From: CAYXAA01 sp964462985
GTDB lineage: Bacteria > Pseudomonadota > Alphaproteobacteria > Rhizobiales > Stappiaceae
DNA: 64,000 nt
Assembly: GCA_964462985.1 (NCBI GenBank)
Contig: CAYXAA010000007.1
Span: forward strand, 62,001 to 126,000
Direction of reading: 5' to 3'
How positions within the stretch are numbered: position 1 is the first letter of the stretch; every line of letters begins with the position of its first letter. The notes beneath the pieces are model-generated. The model was given only the letters and a program-made list of their open reading frames with translations, was not told the origin of the DNA and searched no databases. Shown here piece by piece: positions 51,309 to 60,764 of this stretch. A program made the translations under genes and the position numbers.

Positions 51309-51800
51309 ATGACCCAGCACACGGCCTACGCCATGGACGACCGGATCGACCGTACCGATCCGTTCGCACATCCACGGCTTTATGATGGTGTGCGGACGAA
51401 GCGGATCTTCGCGTTCTGCATCGACGTGATCGCGATCGCCCTGCTGACCTTCGCCGCCGGCGTGGTGGTGTTCTTCCTCGGGATCTTCACTCTTGGCCTA
51501 GGCTGGCTGATCTACCCGATCCTGTGGCAGGCGGTGGCACTCGCCTACACCGCCTTCACGCTCGGAGGAGCCAATGCCGCGACGCCAGGAATGCGCGCCA
51601 TGGGCCTTGAGATGCGGCTGTGGTACGGCGCCAGACCTTACCCGCTGCTCGCCGCCATGCATGCGCTCCTGTTCTGGTTCTCCGTTGCCCTCCTGACGCC
51701 GCTCGTGCTGCTCGTCTCACTGCTCACGCAGCGCAAGCGCCTGCTGCACGACATCATCCTCGGCACGGTGGTGGTCAATTCGCCTGCCGACGCTGCCTGA
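51309..51800 (+). CDS. RDD family membrane protein
   Basis: 163-residue protein with three to four hydrophobic segments. The RDD-family pattern is visible: the Arg in RTKRIFAFCIDVIAI (residues 32-46) and the two Asp positions, one in FCIDV and one in LLHDIILGTVVV near the C-terminus. TPGMRAMGLEMRLW is also typical. Function of such small RDD proteins is unknown. GAGGAG six bases before the ATG at 51309 decides the start. The downstream gap 51801-52093 holds no gene I can recognise. Confidence 0.85.
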   Translation: MTQHTAYAMDDRIDRTDPFAHPRLYDGVRTKRIFAFCIDVIAIALLTFAAGVVVFFLGIFTLGLGWLIYPILWQAVALAYTAFTLGGANAATPGMRAMGLEMRLWYGARPYPLLAAMHALLFWFSVALLTPLVLLVSLLTQRKRLLHDIILGTVVVNSPADAA

Positions 51801-52093
51801 CTGACCCGTCGTCTGACCTGTCGAACGGCCGCTGCGATCCGCCACCGTGCGGCACACCGACGCAGCGATCCACAGCCTTGTGTTGCCGCGACAAGAAGGC
51901 GTCGATTTTGCCGATAGAAAGCCTTAGGTTTGCCGCTGGCGTGCGGTCCCGCGACGCATCATCGTGCCGCGGTATCGTGCCCGTCTGTACGGAATTCGAA
52001 ACGGGCCGAGTCGAATGCCGGCCACACAACGTCCGCGTCGGTTCGGAACCTTGAGGGAGCCGGCACGGGAATTGCCGGAGACCTGGCCGACGC

Positions 52094-53932
52094 ATGCAGA
52101 CCGCCGACCTTCCCATGATCCTCACGCTCCTGGTGGTGAGCGCGACGATCGTGCTCTACGCCGTGGAACGGTTCGCGATCGAAATTGTCGCCCTTGGCTC
52201 GGTCGTTGCCCTGGTTGCCATCGTTACCCTGTTCGACGTGCCGTACGGCGACGACACTCTCGATCCGGGTGCCCTACTCAGCGGCTTCGCAAATCCGGCG
52301 CTTATTACGGTGATTGCGCTGCTTGTCGTCGGACAGGGCCTGTTCCAGACCGACGCGCTGGAAAGGCCGGCGCAGTTCATCGTCCAAATTACCCGCCGCC
52401 ATAAGTTGCTCGCAGCCGGCCCGATCCTGCTCGGGGTCGGCTTAATCAGCGCATTTTTGAACAACACGCCGGTCGTGGTGATGTTCCTGCCGATCCTGTC
52501 GGCCATGGCGGTCGCCCAGGGACATTCGGCGGCGCGCTACATGATGCCGCTGTCCTTCATCGCCATTCTCGGCGGCATGACCACGCTGATCGGCTCGTCG
52601 ACCAACCTTCTGGTCGCGGACGTTGCCGCCCGGTCGAGCGACGTCCGGCTTGGCTTCTTCAGCTTCACCCCGCTCGGCACCACACTGGCCCTGATCGGAG
52701 CGGTCTACGTCCTGTTCGTGATGCCGTTCCTGCTCAAGCCCCGCAAGACCATGACCGAGGAATTCCAGTCGACCTCGGGCAAGCAGTTCATCGCCGAGAT
52801 CTCCATTGGCTACGGTCATCCGCTGGTTGGCGTGACGGCTGTCTCCGGCATGTTCCCCGAGCTCAAGGACATGACGGTGCGCCTCGTCCAGCGCGGCGAG
52901 CGTCCGATCCTGCCTCCGTTCGAGAACGTCACGCTGTCACCGGGCGATACCGTCATTGTCGCTGCCACCCGCTCCGCGCTGACGCGCGCGCTTGCCCGCC
53001 GCAACCCCCTGATCGGCGCCGAGGCTCAGGACCAGCATGAGGGCGAGGCGAGCCTGACGGTCAACGGCTCGCTTACGCTTGCGGAGACCGTGGTCGCTCC
53101 GGCGTCCCGCCTCACCGGCCGCACCATCAGCCAGTCGGGGCTGCACGCCAACACCGGCTGCGTCGTCATGGGAATCCAGCGCCGGTCGCGCATGCCGCGC
53201 ATGGCCATGACCGACATTCGCCTCGAACCCGGAGACGTGCTGTTGCTTGCCGGGCAACGCGAGGACATCGAGCGGCTGCGCGGCAACCGCGACGTGCTGT
53301 TGCTGGATTGGTCCGCGGCCGAAGTGCCGCTGCGCCGCTACGCACCGCGTGCGCTGGCGATCTTCGCCATTATGGTCACCCTTGCCGCGACGGGAGTCGT
53401 GCCGATCGTTTCAGCGGCGCTGTTCGGCACATTCGCCATGATCGTCGGTCGCTGCCTCAATGTGCGCCAGGCGCTCCGGGCGATCGACAGCCGCATCTTC
53501 ATGCTGATCGGCTCCTCGATCGCCTCGGCTACCGCGCTCGAGGCCAGCGGCGGCGCCGCCGCCATCGCTCAGCTCCTGGTCGACGCACTGGAGGGCCAGT
53601 CGCCAATCGTGCTGCTGTCGAGCCTGTTCTTCTTGGTGATGCTGCTCACCAACATCCTGTCGAACAACGCAACGGCGGTGCTGTTCACGCCGATCGCGAT
53701 CGGCATGGCCGAGCGCACCGGCATGCCGACGGAGGCATTCGTCGTCTGTATCGTGTTTGCCGCCAACTGCTCCTTCGCCACGCCGATCGGCTATCAGACC
53801 AACCTGATCGTGATGGGACCAGGGCATTACCGCTTCGCCGACTTCATCAAGGCCGGCGCGCCGCTCGCCGCAATCTTATGGATCGCGTTCACAGTCATGG
53901 CTCCGATGTATTATGGTTTCGGAACACGATGA
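52094..53932 (+). CDS. SLC13/DASS-type permease with tandem RCK_C (TrkA_C) domains
   Basis: 612-residue transporter. Two hydrophobic halves (about residues 8-215 and 415-605) flank a soluble middle region with two TrkA_C domains: residues about 240-300 (LKDMTVRLVQRGERPILPP, LSPGDTVIVAATRSAL) and about 325-400 (LTGRTISQSGLHANTGCVVMGIQ, LEPGDVLLLAG). The transport motifs LNNTPVVVMFLPIL (about residues 119-132) and LSNNATAVLFTPIAIGMA (second half) are the paired SNT/NNT hairpin sequences of the DASS/ArsB superfamily. The substrate could be sulfate, dicarboxylate or a divalent anion. Confidence 0.9.
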   Translation: MQTADLPMILTLLVVSATIVLYAVERFAIEIVALGSVVALVAIVTLFDVPYGDDTLDPGALLSGFANPALITVIALLVVGQGLFQTDALERPAQFIVQITRRHKLLAAGPILLGVGLISAFLNNTPVVVMFLPILSAMAVAQGHSAARYMMPLSFIAILGGMTTLIGSSTNLLVADVAARSSDVRLGFFSFTPLGTTLALIGAVYVLFVMPFLLKPRKTMTEEFQSTSGKQFIAEISIGYGHPLVGVTAVSGMFPELKDMTVRLVQRGERPILPPFENVTLSPGDTVIVAATRSALTRALARRNPLIGAEAQDQHEGEASLTVNGSLTLAETVVAPASRLTGRTISQSGLHANTGCVVMGIQRRSRMPRMAMTDIRLEPGDVLLLAGQREDIERLRGNRDVLLLDWSAAEVPLRRYAPRALAIFAIMVTLAATGVVPIVSAALFGTFAMIVGRCLNVRQALRAIDSRIFMLIGSSIASATALEASGGAAAIAQLLVDALEGQSPIVLLSSLFFLVMLLTNILSNNATAVLFTPIAIGMAERTGMPTEAFVVCIVFAANCSFATPIGYQTNLIVMGPGHYRFADFIKAGAPLAAILWIAFTVMAPMYYGFGTR

Positions 53933-53954
53933 CTGACGCAGGAAAGGTCGCGCC

Positions 53955-54701
53955 GTGACACGACAGACGACCGAAACACCGCAGTTCTACCTGACCGCGC
54001 CCTCGCCCTGCCCGTATTTGGCCGGCAAGCAGGAGCGCAAGGTGTTCACGCATCTGGTCGGTCCGCACGCCACCGCGCTCAACGACATCCTGACCCAAGG
54101 CGGATTCCGGCGCAGCCAGAACATTGCCTATCGTCCCGCCTGCGAGAACTGCCGGGCCTGCATCTCGGTCCGCGTCGAGGTCGATGCGTTCCAGTGGACG
54201 CGCTCGTTCCGCCGCAACTGGGCCCGCAACGCCGACATCGTCGCCAGCATGCTGCCGCCCGCCCCGTCGGGCGAGCAATACGATCTGTTCCGGCGCTATC
54301 TTGACGCCCGCCACGCCAACGGCGGGATGTCGGACATGACCGTTCTCGACTATGCCATGATGGTCGAGGACACCCATGTCGACACGATGCTGATCGAATA
54401 CCATCGCCGGTCGACCGCGGGCGAGGCCGGCCCGCTTGTCGCTGTCGCCCTCACCGACCGTCTCAATGACGGTTTGTCGATGGTCTATTCGTTCTACGAC
54501 CCGCACATGAAGGACGCCGGGCTCGGCACCTATATGATTCTCGACCACATCAAGCGCGCCCGCGCGCTCGGCCTGCCTTACGTCTATCTCGGCTATTGGG
54601 TCGATGGCTCGCCGAAGATGGCCTACAAGACCCGTTTCCTGCCCCAGGAACACCTCGGCGGCCAGGGCTGGCGCAGTTACACCCCGCCGACCGATACCTG
54701 A
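53955..54701 (+). CDS. bpt: Aspartate/glutamate leucyltransferase (Bpt)
   Basis: 248-residue bacterial L/F-transferase-type enzyme of the arginyltransferase fold that adds Leu to N-terminal Asp or Glu, feeding the ClpAP N-degron pathway. Typical: TPQFYLTAPSPCPYL at residues 8-22, IAYRPACENCRACISVRV with the Cys cluster near residue 57, and the C-terminal YVYLGYWVDGSPKMAYKTRF near residue 209. The start is a GTG at 53955 with AGGAAAGG before it. It is 22 nt downstream of the SLC13 gene. Confidence 0.94.
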   Translation: MTRQTTETPQFYLTAPSPCPYLAGKQERKVFTHLVGPHATALNDILTQGGFRRSQNIAYRPACENCRACISVRVEVDAFQWTRSFRRNWARNADIVASMLPPAPSGEQYDLFRRYLDARHANGGMSDMTVLDYAMMVEDTHVDTMLIEYHRRSTAGEAGPLVAVALTDRLNDGLSMVYSFYDPHMKDAGLGTYMILDHIKRARALGLPYVYLGYWVDGSPKMAYKTRFLPQEHLGGQGWRSYTPPTDT

Positions 54702-54763
54702 GACGTTGCCGCAGCGTGTCGGCTGCCGTGCGATGGTCCGCACGCCCCCCCAACCGGCTCACC

Positions 54764-55423
54764 TCATTTCTCGCCGAGGAATGCCTTAATGTCGGTGAAG
54801 ACGGCGCGGAACATGTCGCGCGTCAGGCGGCCGGTGTTGGTGTTGTAGCGCGAGCAGTGATAGCTGTCGAACAGTGCCGGGGCGCCGGGCAGGTCGTGTC
54901 GGGCGCCGTGGCGGAACGGGAAGGCCGCCCGCCGGACCGCCATGGACGACAGCACCGCATCATGCGCGATCCGCCCCAGGGCAAGGATCGCCTCCAGTTT
55001 CGGGTAGCGCGCAATGGTCCGCTCGAGAAAGGGCGAACAGCCGCGTATCTCGGCGGGAGTCGGCTTGTTCTCCGGGGGCACACAGCGCACCGCGTTGGTG
55101 ATCGCGGCCGCGACGAGTTCCAGGCTGTCATCTGGCCGCGCCTGGTACTGCCCGCGGGCGAAGCCGAAATCGGCAAGGGTCTCGTAGAGCAGGTCGCCGG
55201 CATAGTCGCCGGTAAACGGCCGGCCGGTGCGGTTGGCACCGCGCAGACCGGGGGCGAGACCGACCACAAGCAACCGAGCTTCGTCCGTCCCGAAAGTCGC
55301 CACCGGAGCGTTGAACCACTCCGGCTCACGTGCGCGGTGCATCTCCCGGAAGGCAGCCAGCCGCGGGCAGATCGGACAATCGCGCTCGGGATCGGCCGGC
55401 CCTATTGTGGCAACGACGCTCAA
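54764..55423 (-). CDS. Uracil-DNA glycosylase family 5 (UDGb-type)
   Basis: 219-residue DNA repair enzyme that removes uracil and related deaminated bases. Motif 1 reads VVGLAPGLRGANRTGRPF near residue 54, and motif 2 HCSRYNTNTGRLT near residue 189; together they define the UDGb group. Cysteines for a 4Fe-4S cluster are likely those in DCPICPRL, RCVPPEN and RGCSPF. The start is a TTG at 55423 that overlaps the NYN stop (TTGA), so translation follows the NYN gene. Confidence 0.92.
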   Translation of the reverse strand: MSVVATIGPADPERDCPICPRLAAFREMHRAREPEWFNAPVATFGTDEARLLVVGLAPGLRGANRTGRPFTGDYAGDLLYETLADFGFARGQYQARPDDSLELVAAAITNAVRCVPPENKPTPAEIRGCSPFLERTIARYPKLEAILALGRIAHDAVLSSMAVRRAAFPFRHGARHDLPGAPALFDSYHCSRYNTNTGRLTRDMFRAVFTDIKAFLGEK

Positions 55424-56001
55424 AGGTCTTCGTTGTCGTCGCCGTCGCGCTCGGCATGGCGCGGGTTACGCTCCGACGGATCGCGCCCGATCCGCGGCGC
55501 GAGCGTCGCCAGATCAATGAAATGATCGGCCTGCCGCCGAAGGTCGTCGGCGATCATCGGCGGCTGAGACTGCAGCGTCGAGACGACGGACACCTTGCGA
55601 CCCTTGCGCTGCAGCGCCTCGACCAGGGAGCGGAAATCGCCGTCGCCGGAGAACAGGACGATATGGTCGACGTGCTCCACCATCTGCATCGCGTCGACCG
55701 CCAGCTCGATATCCATGTTTCCCTTGACCTTGCGCCGGCCACTGGAGTCAATGAATTCCTTGACCGGCTTGGTCACGACTTTGTAGCCATTGTAGTCAAG
55801 CCAATCGATCAAAGGGCGAATGGAAGAGTATTCTTGATCTTCTATCAGTGCCGTATAATAATACGCTCGGAGGAGATACCCTTTTGACTGGAACTCTTTC
55901 AACAACCGCTTGTAGTCGATATCAAAGCCAATTGCCTTTGCCGTAGAATACAGGTTCGCCCCGTCGATAAACAAGGCAACCTTCTCTCTCGGATCGAACA
56001 T
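55420..56001 (-). CDS. NYN-domain (LabA/DUF88) putative ribonuclease
   Basis: 193-residue PIN-like nuclease fold. Acidic metal-site residues are visible in ALFIDGANLYSTAK (residues 9-22), GNMDIELAVDAMQM near residue 93 and VLFSGDGDFRSLVEAL near residue 114. Related proteins cleave structured RNA; the substrate here is unknown. The C-terminal 35 residues are acidic and basic mixed (NPRHAERDGDDNEDL). Its gene overlaps the UDGb start and is divergent from rpoZ by 558 nt. Confidence 0.9.
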   Translation of the reverse strand: MFDPREKVALFIDGANLYSTAKAIGFDIDYKRLLKEFQSKGYLLRAYYYTALIEDQEYSSIRPLIDWLDYNGYKVVTKPVKEFIDSSGRRKVKGNMDIELAVDAMQMVEHVDHIVLFSGDGDFRSLVEALQRKGRKVSVVSTLQSQPPMIADDLRRQADHFIDLATLAPRIGRDPSERNPRHAERDGDDNEDL

Positions 56002-56559
56002 TCCTCAGCAAACCTTTCTAGGTCACCCGCGCCGACGACACGCCTCGACAGAGGTGGATGCCGCCGGGATCGGAGCAACCGTTCACGCGACCATTTTTCG
56101 CAGCATTCCCTGGAAACCGGAACGATCCTGTCCTGTGTGGCGAGCGCCTTCAGCCACCGGATCACCGATGACGCTGCGTGCATTTGCCGCTGCATCGACG
56201 TCGTCTCGGTCGCGCGACGCAATAGTCGCTTCGTCCAGAATCGCTTTCGGTAGCCTTTTTGCGCCGCTCGGGCACCTCCAAATATGGAAGTCCCAATCTT
56301 CTTAATTTTACCGTCTTCGAAACTAGTTGGAATCTGAAGACAGCCGTCAGCGATCACTACACCATTTTACGCATGTCCTGCAACAAAAGTCGCTGCATCG
56401 ATCCCCAGGAACGACTGCATGCCGGCTGCTTTGCAGACGCGCGACAACGAAGCCTCCCGTCAACCGGCAACTACAAGTGATTCCTGGCCAAGACTTGCGT
56501 TCTTCTTCGTTCGCGACTATGTGTCCACCCTTGCCTTTCCCAAGACATGGAGACAACGC

Positions 56560-56961
56560 ATGGCGCGCGTGACAGTCGAAGACTGCATCGACAAGGTCGA
56601 AAACCGCTTCGAACTGGTGCTGCTGGCGAGCCATCGAGCCCGGATGATTTCGAGCGGTTCGCCGCTGACCGTGGACCGCGACAACGACAAGAACCCGGTC
56701 GTCGCCCTGCGCGAGATCGCAGAAGAGACCGTCAGCGTCGAGGATCTGAAGGAGGATCTGATCCATTCCCTTCAGAAATATGTCGAGGTCGACGAGCCGG
56801 AGCCGGAGGCCGTGCCGATGGTGCCCAGTCAATCCGGCCAGGGCGGCACCGAGGTCAATGCCGTCGACGATTCCAACGTCGAGTTCGACCGCATGTCAGA
56901 GGAAGATCTGCTGCGCGGTCTGGAAGGTCTTGTCCCACCGGAACGCACCGACGATATCTAA
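56560..56961 (+). CDS. rpoZ: RNA polymerase omega subunit
   Basis: 133-residue omega subunit that stabilises beta-prime and forms part of a ppGpp site. The conserved MARVTVEDCIDKVENRFELV, NPVVALREIAE and the acidic C-terminal tail (about residues 75-133, longer than in gammaproteobacteria) are typical of Hyphomicrobiales. GGAGACAACGC precedes the ATG at 56560. The 56002-56559 region upstream is less GC-rich and holds no gene I can support. It is 253 nt upstream of rsh, the ppGpp synthetase. Confidence 0.96.
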   Translation: MARVTVEDCIDKVENRFELVLLASHRARMISSGSPLTVDRDNDKNPVVALREIAEETVSVEDLKEDLIHSLQKYVEVDEPEPEAVPMVPSQSGQGGTEVNAVDDSNVEFDRMSEEDLLRGLEGLVPPERTDDI

Positions 56962-57083
56962 TGTAAACCTACCTGCCACCGGCGCGCCGAGCCGCATCAG
57001 CGCTCGGGTTCTGCCCAGGTCCTATTCGCGCATTTGCACCCTGTGGCGGCATGGTCGTGAGCAGATGTCAATCTTGGAAGGAA

Positions 57084-57108
57084 CACTAGAAGTCTCATAT
57101 CTCTAGTG
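57084..57108 (+). terminator. Probable rpoZ terminator
   Basis: CACTAGA / TCTAGTG perfect 7-bp stem with an 11-nt loop, followed by GCTCTTTTGAATTT, 122 nt past the rpoZ stop. Confidence 0.5.
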
Positions 57109-57120
57109 GCTCTTTTGAAT

Positions 57121-57150
57121 TTGACATTTGAATACGAACTTGCCGCTAAT
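57121..57150 (+). promoter_or_regulatory. Predicted sigma-70-type promoter for rsh
   Basis: TTGACA at 57121-57126, 18-bp spacer, GCTAAT at 57145-57150, about 65 nt before the rsh ATG. TTGACA is the consensus -35; the -10 is moderate. Confidence 0.45.
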
Positions 57151-57214
57151 GCGGGTTCAGATGTCGAATTCGCCCTATTAGCCGCGTGGCCGTCGGCTGC
57201 CGGTGACTTGCGCC

Positions 57215-59413
57215 ATGATGCGTCAATATGAACTCGTCGAACGGGTTCAGCGTTACAATCCGAATACGGACGAAGCCCTGCTCAACAAGGCTTACGTCTA
57301 CGCCATGCAGAAGCACGGATCGCAGACCCGTGCCTCGGGCGATCCCTATTTCTCGCATCCTCTCGAAGTCGCGGCGATCCTAACCGAACTCAGGCTCGAC
57401 GACGCCACGATCGCTGTCGCCCTTCTGCACGACACCATCGAGGACACCGACGCCACGCGCGCGGAGATCGACAAGATCTTCGGCGAGGAGATCGGCAAGC
57501 TCGTCGACGGCCTCACCAAGATCAGGCGCCTTGATCTCGCCTCCAAACGGGCGAAACAGGCCGAGAACTTCCGCAAGCTTCTGCTGGCCATCGCCGATGA
57601 CGTGCGCGTGCTCCTGGTGAAACTTGCCGACCGCATGCACAACATGCGCACGCTGCATCATATGCCGGAGGAAAAGCGTGCGCGCATCGCCGAAGAGACG
57701 ATGGAGATCTACGCTCCGCTCGCCGGACGCATGGGCATGCACGACATGCGGGAGGAGCTCGAGGACATTGCGTTCAGGACGCTGAACCCCGACGCTCACG
57801 CCACGATCTCCGAACGTCTCGCCGCACTGCGCGAAAAGAACCAGGGCCTCATCGCCGACATCGAGACCAGCCTGACCACGCGGCTCGCCGAGCGGGGCAT
57901 CTCCGCTGTGGTCAAGGGCCGGGAAAAGCGTCCCTACTCGATCTTCCGCAAGATGCAGCAGAAGTCGGTCGGCTTTGAGCAGCTTTCCGACATCTACGGC
58001 TTCCGTGTCATCGTCGGCACCGTGGAGGCCTGCTACCGCGTGCTCGGCGTCGTCCACACCTCGTGGCCCACCGTGCCGGGGCGCTTCAAGGACTACATCT
58101 CCACGCCGAAGCAGAATGATTATCGTTCGATCCACACCACCGTCGTCGGGCCGAGCCGGCAGCGGGTCGAGCTGCAGATCCGCACCACCGCAATGGACCG
58201 TGTCGCCGAATACGGCATCGCCGCGCATGCCCTCTACAAGGACGGCGTGTTCGGCGGCCGCAACATCGCCAAGCTCGACGAGGAGAGCCGGGCCTATGAA
58301 TGGCTCAGACGGACGATCGAACTGCTATCGCAGGGCGACACACCGGAAGAATTCCTGGAAAACACCAAGCTCGAGCTGTTCCACGATCAGGTGTTCTGCT
58401 TCACACCGAAAGGCCGCCTGATTGCCCTGCCCCGCGGCGCCACGCCGATCGACTTCGCCTACGCGGTCCACACCGACATCGGCAACACTTGCGTCGGCTG
58501 CAAGATCAACGGCCACATCATGCCGCTGGTCACCGAACTCCGGAACGGCGACGAGGTTGAGATCGTGCGCAGCCAAGCGCAGACGCCGCCCCCGGCCTGG
58601 GAGTCGATTGCCATTACCGGCAAGGCCCGGGCGGCGATCCGCCGCGCGACGCGTGAATCCGCGCGCCAGCAGTATGGTGCCCTTGGCCGGCATATCCTTG
58701 AACGGGCCTTCCTGCGCGCCGGTCGCGCCTTCTCCGACGACGTTGTCACGGCCGTGCTGCCGGCACTCGGCCAGGCCAGCGTCGCCGACCTCCTTGCCGC
58801 CGTCGGCCGCGGCGAGGTCAAGGCAATCGATGTCGTCACGGCCGTCTATCCCGATCACCGCGACGACCGACTGACCACAGAACCGGTGCCGGCGGAAGAG
58901 GGCTGGTTCGACCTGCAGTCCGGCGTCGGCATGAAGTTCCGCGTGCCTGCCTCCAACAATGCGCCGCTGCCGATCCGTGGGCTCTCCGGCGACCTGCCGG
59001 TGAATTTTGCCCCGGAGGGCGGCGCGGTGCCGGGCGACCGCATCGTCGGTATCCTGACGCCGGGAATCGGGGTAACGATCTTCCCGATCCAGGCGCCGGC
59101 GCTGAAGGCGTTCGAGGACGAACCGGACCGCTGGCTTGATGTACGCTGGGATCTCGACGCCAACCGGCACGAGCGCTTTCCTGCCCGCATCGCGGTCTCC
59201 GCCTTGAACGAACCGGGGTCCCTCGCCACAATCGCCGCAGCAATCGGCGATCTCGACGGCAATATAGACAATTTGAAAATGGTCGCTCGCGCCGCAGATT
59301 TTCACGAAATGATCATCGATCTGGAAGTATGGGATCTGAAGCATCTCAACCGGATCATCAATCAGTTGCGCGCCAAGCCCAATGTATCGAGCGTCAGCCG
59401 CGTCAACGGATGA
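57215..59413 (+). CDS. rsh: Bifunctional (p)ppGpp synthetase/hydrolase (RelA/SpoT homologue, Rsh)
   Basis: 732-residue stringent-response enzyme. Order: HD hydrolase (YFSHPLEVAAIL near residue 45; HDTIEDT near residue 72), synthetase domain (KRPYSIFRKMQ near residue 236, DIYGFRVIV, KDYISTPKQNDYRSIHT near residue 292), TGS domain (FTPKGRLIALPRGATPIDFAYAVH near residue 396), and C-terminal ACT (PGSLATIAAAIGDLDGNIDNLKM near residue 667). Both catalytic domains look intact, so it should make and degrade (p)ppGpp. The ATG at 57215 (MMRQYELVERV) is chosen over a GTG at 57203. The neighbouring rpoZ is its usual partner. Confidence 0.96.
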   Translation: MMRQYELVERVQRYNPNTDEALLNKAYVYAMQKHGSQTRASGDPYFSHPLEVAAILTELRLDDATIAVALLHDTIEDTDATRAEIDKIFGEEIGKLVDGLTKIRRLDLASKRAKQAENFRKLLLAIADDVRVLLVKLADRMHNMRTLHHMPEEKRARIAEETMEIYAPLAGRMGMHDMREELEDIAFRTLNPDAHATISERLAALREKNQGLIADIETSLTTRLAERGISAVVKGREKRPYSIFRKMQQKSVGFEQLSDIYGFRVIVGTVEACYRVLGVVHTSWPTVPGRFKDYISTPKQNDYRSIHTTVVGPSRQRVELQIRTTAMDRVAEYGIAAHALYKDGVFGGRNIAKLDEESRAYEWLRRTIELLSQGDTPEEFLENTKLELFHDQVFCFTPKGRLIALPRGATPIDFAYAVHTDIGNTCVGCKINGHIMPLVTELRNGDEVEIVRSQAQTPPPAWESIAITGKARAAIRRATRESARQQYGALGRHILERAFLRAGRAFSDDVVTAVLPALGQASVADLLAAVGRGEVKAIDVVTAVYPDHRDDRLTTEPVPAEEGWFDLQSGVGMKFRVPASNNAPLPIRGLSGDLPVNFAPEGGAVPGDRIVGILTPGIGVTIFPIQAPALKAFEDEPDRWLDVRWDLDANRHERFPARIAVSALNEPGSLATIAAAIGDLDGNIDNLKMVARAADFHEMIIDLEVWDLKHLNRIINQLRAKPNVSSVSRVNG

Positions 59414-59527
59414 GGCGCAGATCCGGGCCCACCGGCGACCGACCTGCATCTGACCGGAGAACCGATCATCTGCGCCGCGCGAGGCGGCCACACCGCGCAT
59501 CCAGAAGGCATGAGGAACAGCAAGGCG

Positions 59528-60109
59528 ATGACCCGAGACGAGGTGCTCAACACGTTCCGCGAGGCCGGAGCGATCCTGGAAGGCCACTTCATCCTGACCT
59601 CAGGGCTGCACAGTCCGGTATTCGTGCAAAAGGCGTTGGTCTTCATGTACCCGGACAAGACCGAGCGGCTATGCAGGGCCTTGGCCGAGCGCATTCGCGC
59701 GAGTGATCTCGGACCGATCGATTTCGTGGTCTCGCCCGCGCTTGGCGGCCTCATTCCCGGCTACGAGACCGCGCGCCACCTCGGCGTTCCGGCGATGTGG
59801 GTGGAACGCGAGCAAGGCCAGTTCCGCCTCCGCCGGTTCGAGATGCCGCCCAGGGCCCGCGTGGTCATCGTCGAGGACATCGTGACCACTGGACTGTCAA
59901 GCCGCGAGACGGTGCAGGCGCTCATCAACCTCGGCGCGGAGGTGGCTGCTGTTGCCTGCCTGATCGACCGGTCCGCCGGGGAGGCCGATGTGGGCGCGCC
60001 GCTGATCGCCCTTGCCGAATACAAGGTGCCGGCCTATCCCGCGGATGCCCTGCCGCCGGACCTCGCCGCGCTGCCGGCGGTCAAGCCGGGCAGCCGAGGG
60101 TTAAGTTGA
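59528..60109 (+). CDS. pyrE: Orotate phosphoribosyltransferase
   Basis: 193-residue pyrimidine enzyme converting orotate and PRPP to OMP. The PRPP-binding motif is VVIVEDIVTTGLSSRE near residue 113; the FILTSGLHSPVFVQKA segment near residue 21 and GGLIPGYETARHLGVP near residue 72 are family features. Two starts are possible: ATG 59510 and ATG 59528; the second gives the usual MTRDEVLNTFREAGAI N-terminus with GAGGAACAGCAAGG upstream. It begins 114 nt after the rsh stop. Confidence 0.94.
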   Translation: MTRDEVLNTFREAGAILEGHFILTSGLHSPVFVQKALVFMYPDKTERLCRALAERIRASDLGPIDFVVSPALGGLIPGYETARHLGVPAMWVEREQGQFRLRRFEMPPRARVVIVEDIVTTGLSSRETVQALINLGAEVAAVACLIDRSAGEADVGAPLIALAEYKVPAYPADALPPDLAALPAVKPGSRGLS

Positions 60110-60115
60110 GGAATC

Positions 60116-60727
60116 ATGCTGTTCCGCCGCCGCCAGCAACCGAACCATATGGAGCGCCTGCGCCTGGCCGTCTGGCCGCGCCGCAGCTTCGGGCGGTCGG
60201 CGCGCTACTTCTCCAAGCGGGTGCTGCGCCTGACGGCGAGCCCGAACGCCGTCGCGCTCGGCTTCGCGGCGGGCACGTTCGCGTCCTTCACGCCGTTCAT
60301 CGGTTTTCACTTCATCATCAGCTTCATCATCGCCTTCTTCATCCGGGGCAACATGCTGGCGGCGGCCCTCGGCACGGCAGTGGGCAATCCCCTTACCTTC
60401 CCGTTCATCTGGGCGTCCACCTACCAGCTCGGCACCTTGATCCTGCACGGGGAAGCGCGCGACTTCGGCAACAGACCGCTCGACGACAGGCTTGGCGGCG
60501 GCCTCCTCGAGAAATCGCTTGATGCGGTGCTTCCCGTGATCAAGCCGATGATGATCGGCGCCATTCCGCTCGGCCTTATTGCCGGCGTGTTCTTCTATTT
60601 CCTGGTTTTCTACAGTGTACGAGCGTATCAGACCGGTCGACGGCAGCGGCTGGCGGCCCGCCGGCTGCGTCCGTATCGCACGGTCCCGGCCCCTGCCGAA
60701 CCGCCCAAGCCGGAGGCCGTTGAATGA
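60116..60727 (+). CDS. DUF2062 membrane protein
   Basis: 203-residue protein of the DUF2062 family, with hydrophobic helices around residues 46-80, 85-105 and 143-165. Conserved motif ASPNAVALGFAAGTFASFTPFIGFHF (about residues 42-67) and GTAVGNPLTFPFIW. Function unknown; the gene regularly lies between pyrE and acpS in this group. It starts 6 nt after the pyrE stop, so the two should be cotranscribed. The C-terminus is basic then Pro/Glu-rich. Confidence 0.88.
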   Translation: MLFRRRQQPNHMERLRLAVWPRRSFGRSARYFSKRVLRLTASPNAVALGFAAGTFASFTPFIGFHFIISFIIAFFIRGNMLAAALGTAVGNPLTFPFIWASTYQLGTLILHGEARDFGNRPLDDRLGGGLLEKSLDAVLPVIKPMMIGAIPLGLIAGVFFYFLVFYSVRAYQTGRRQRLAARRLRPYRTVPAPAEPPKPEAVE

Positions 60728-60764
60728 CGGACCTCACTCTCACGGGATCGGGGGAGTCGCAGCG

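Noticed and set aside
58325..59587. 420-codon antisense frame opposite rsh
   Set aside because: Shadow frame; rsh is intact on the other strand.
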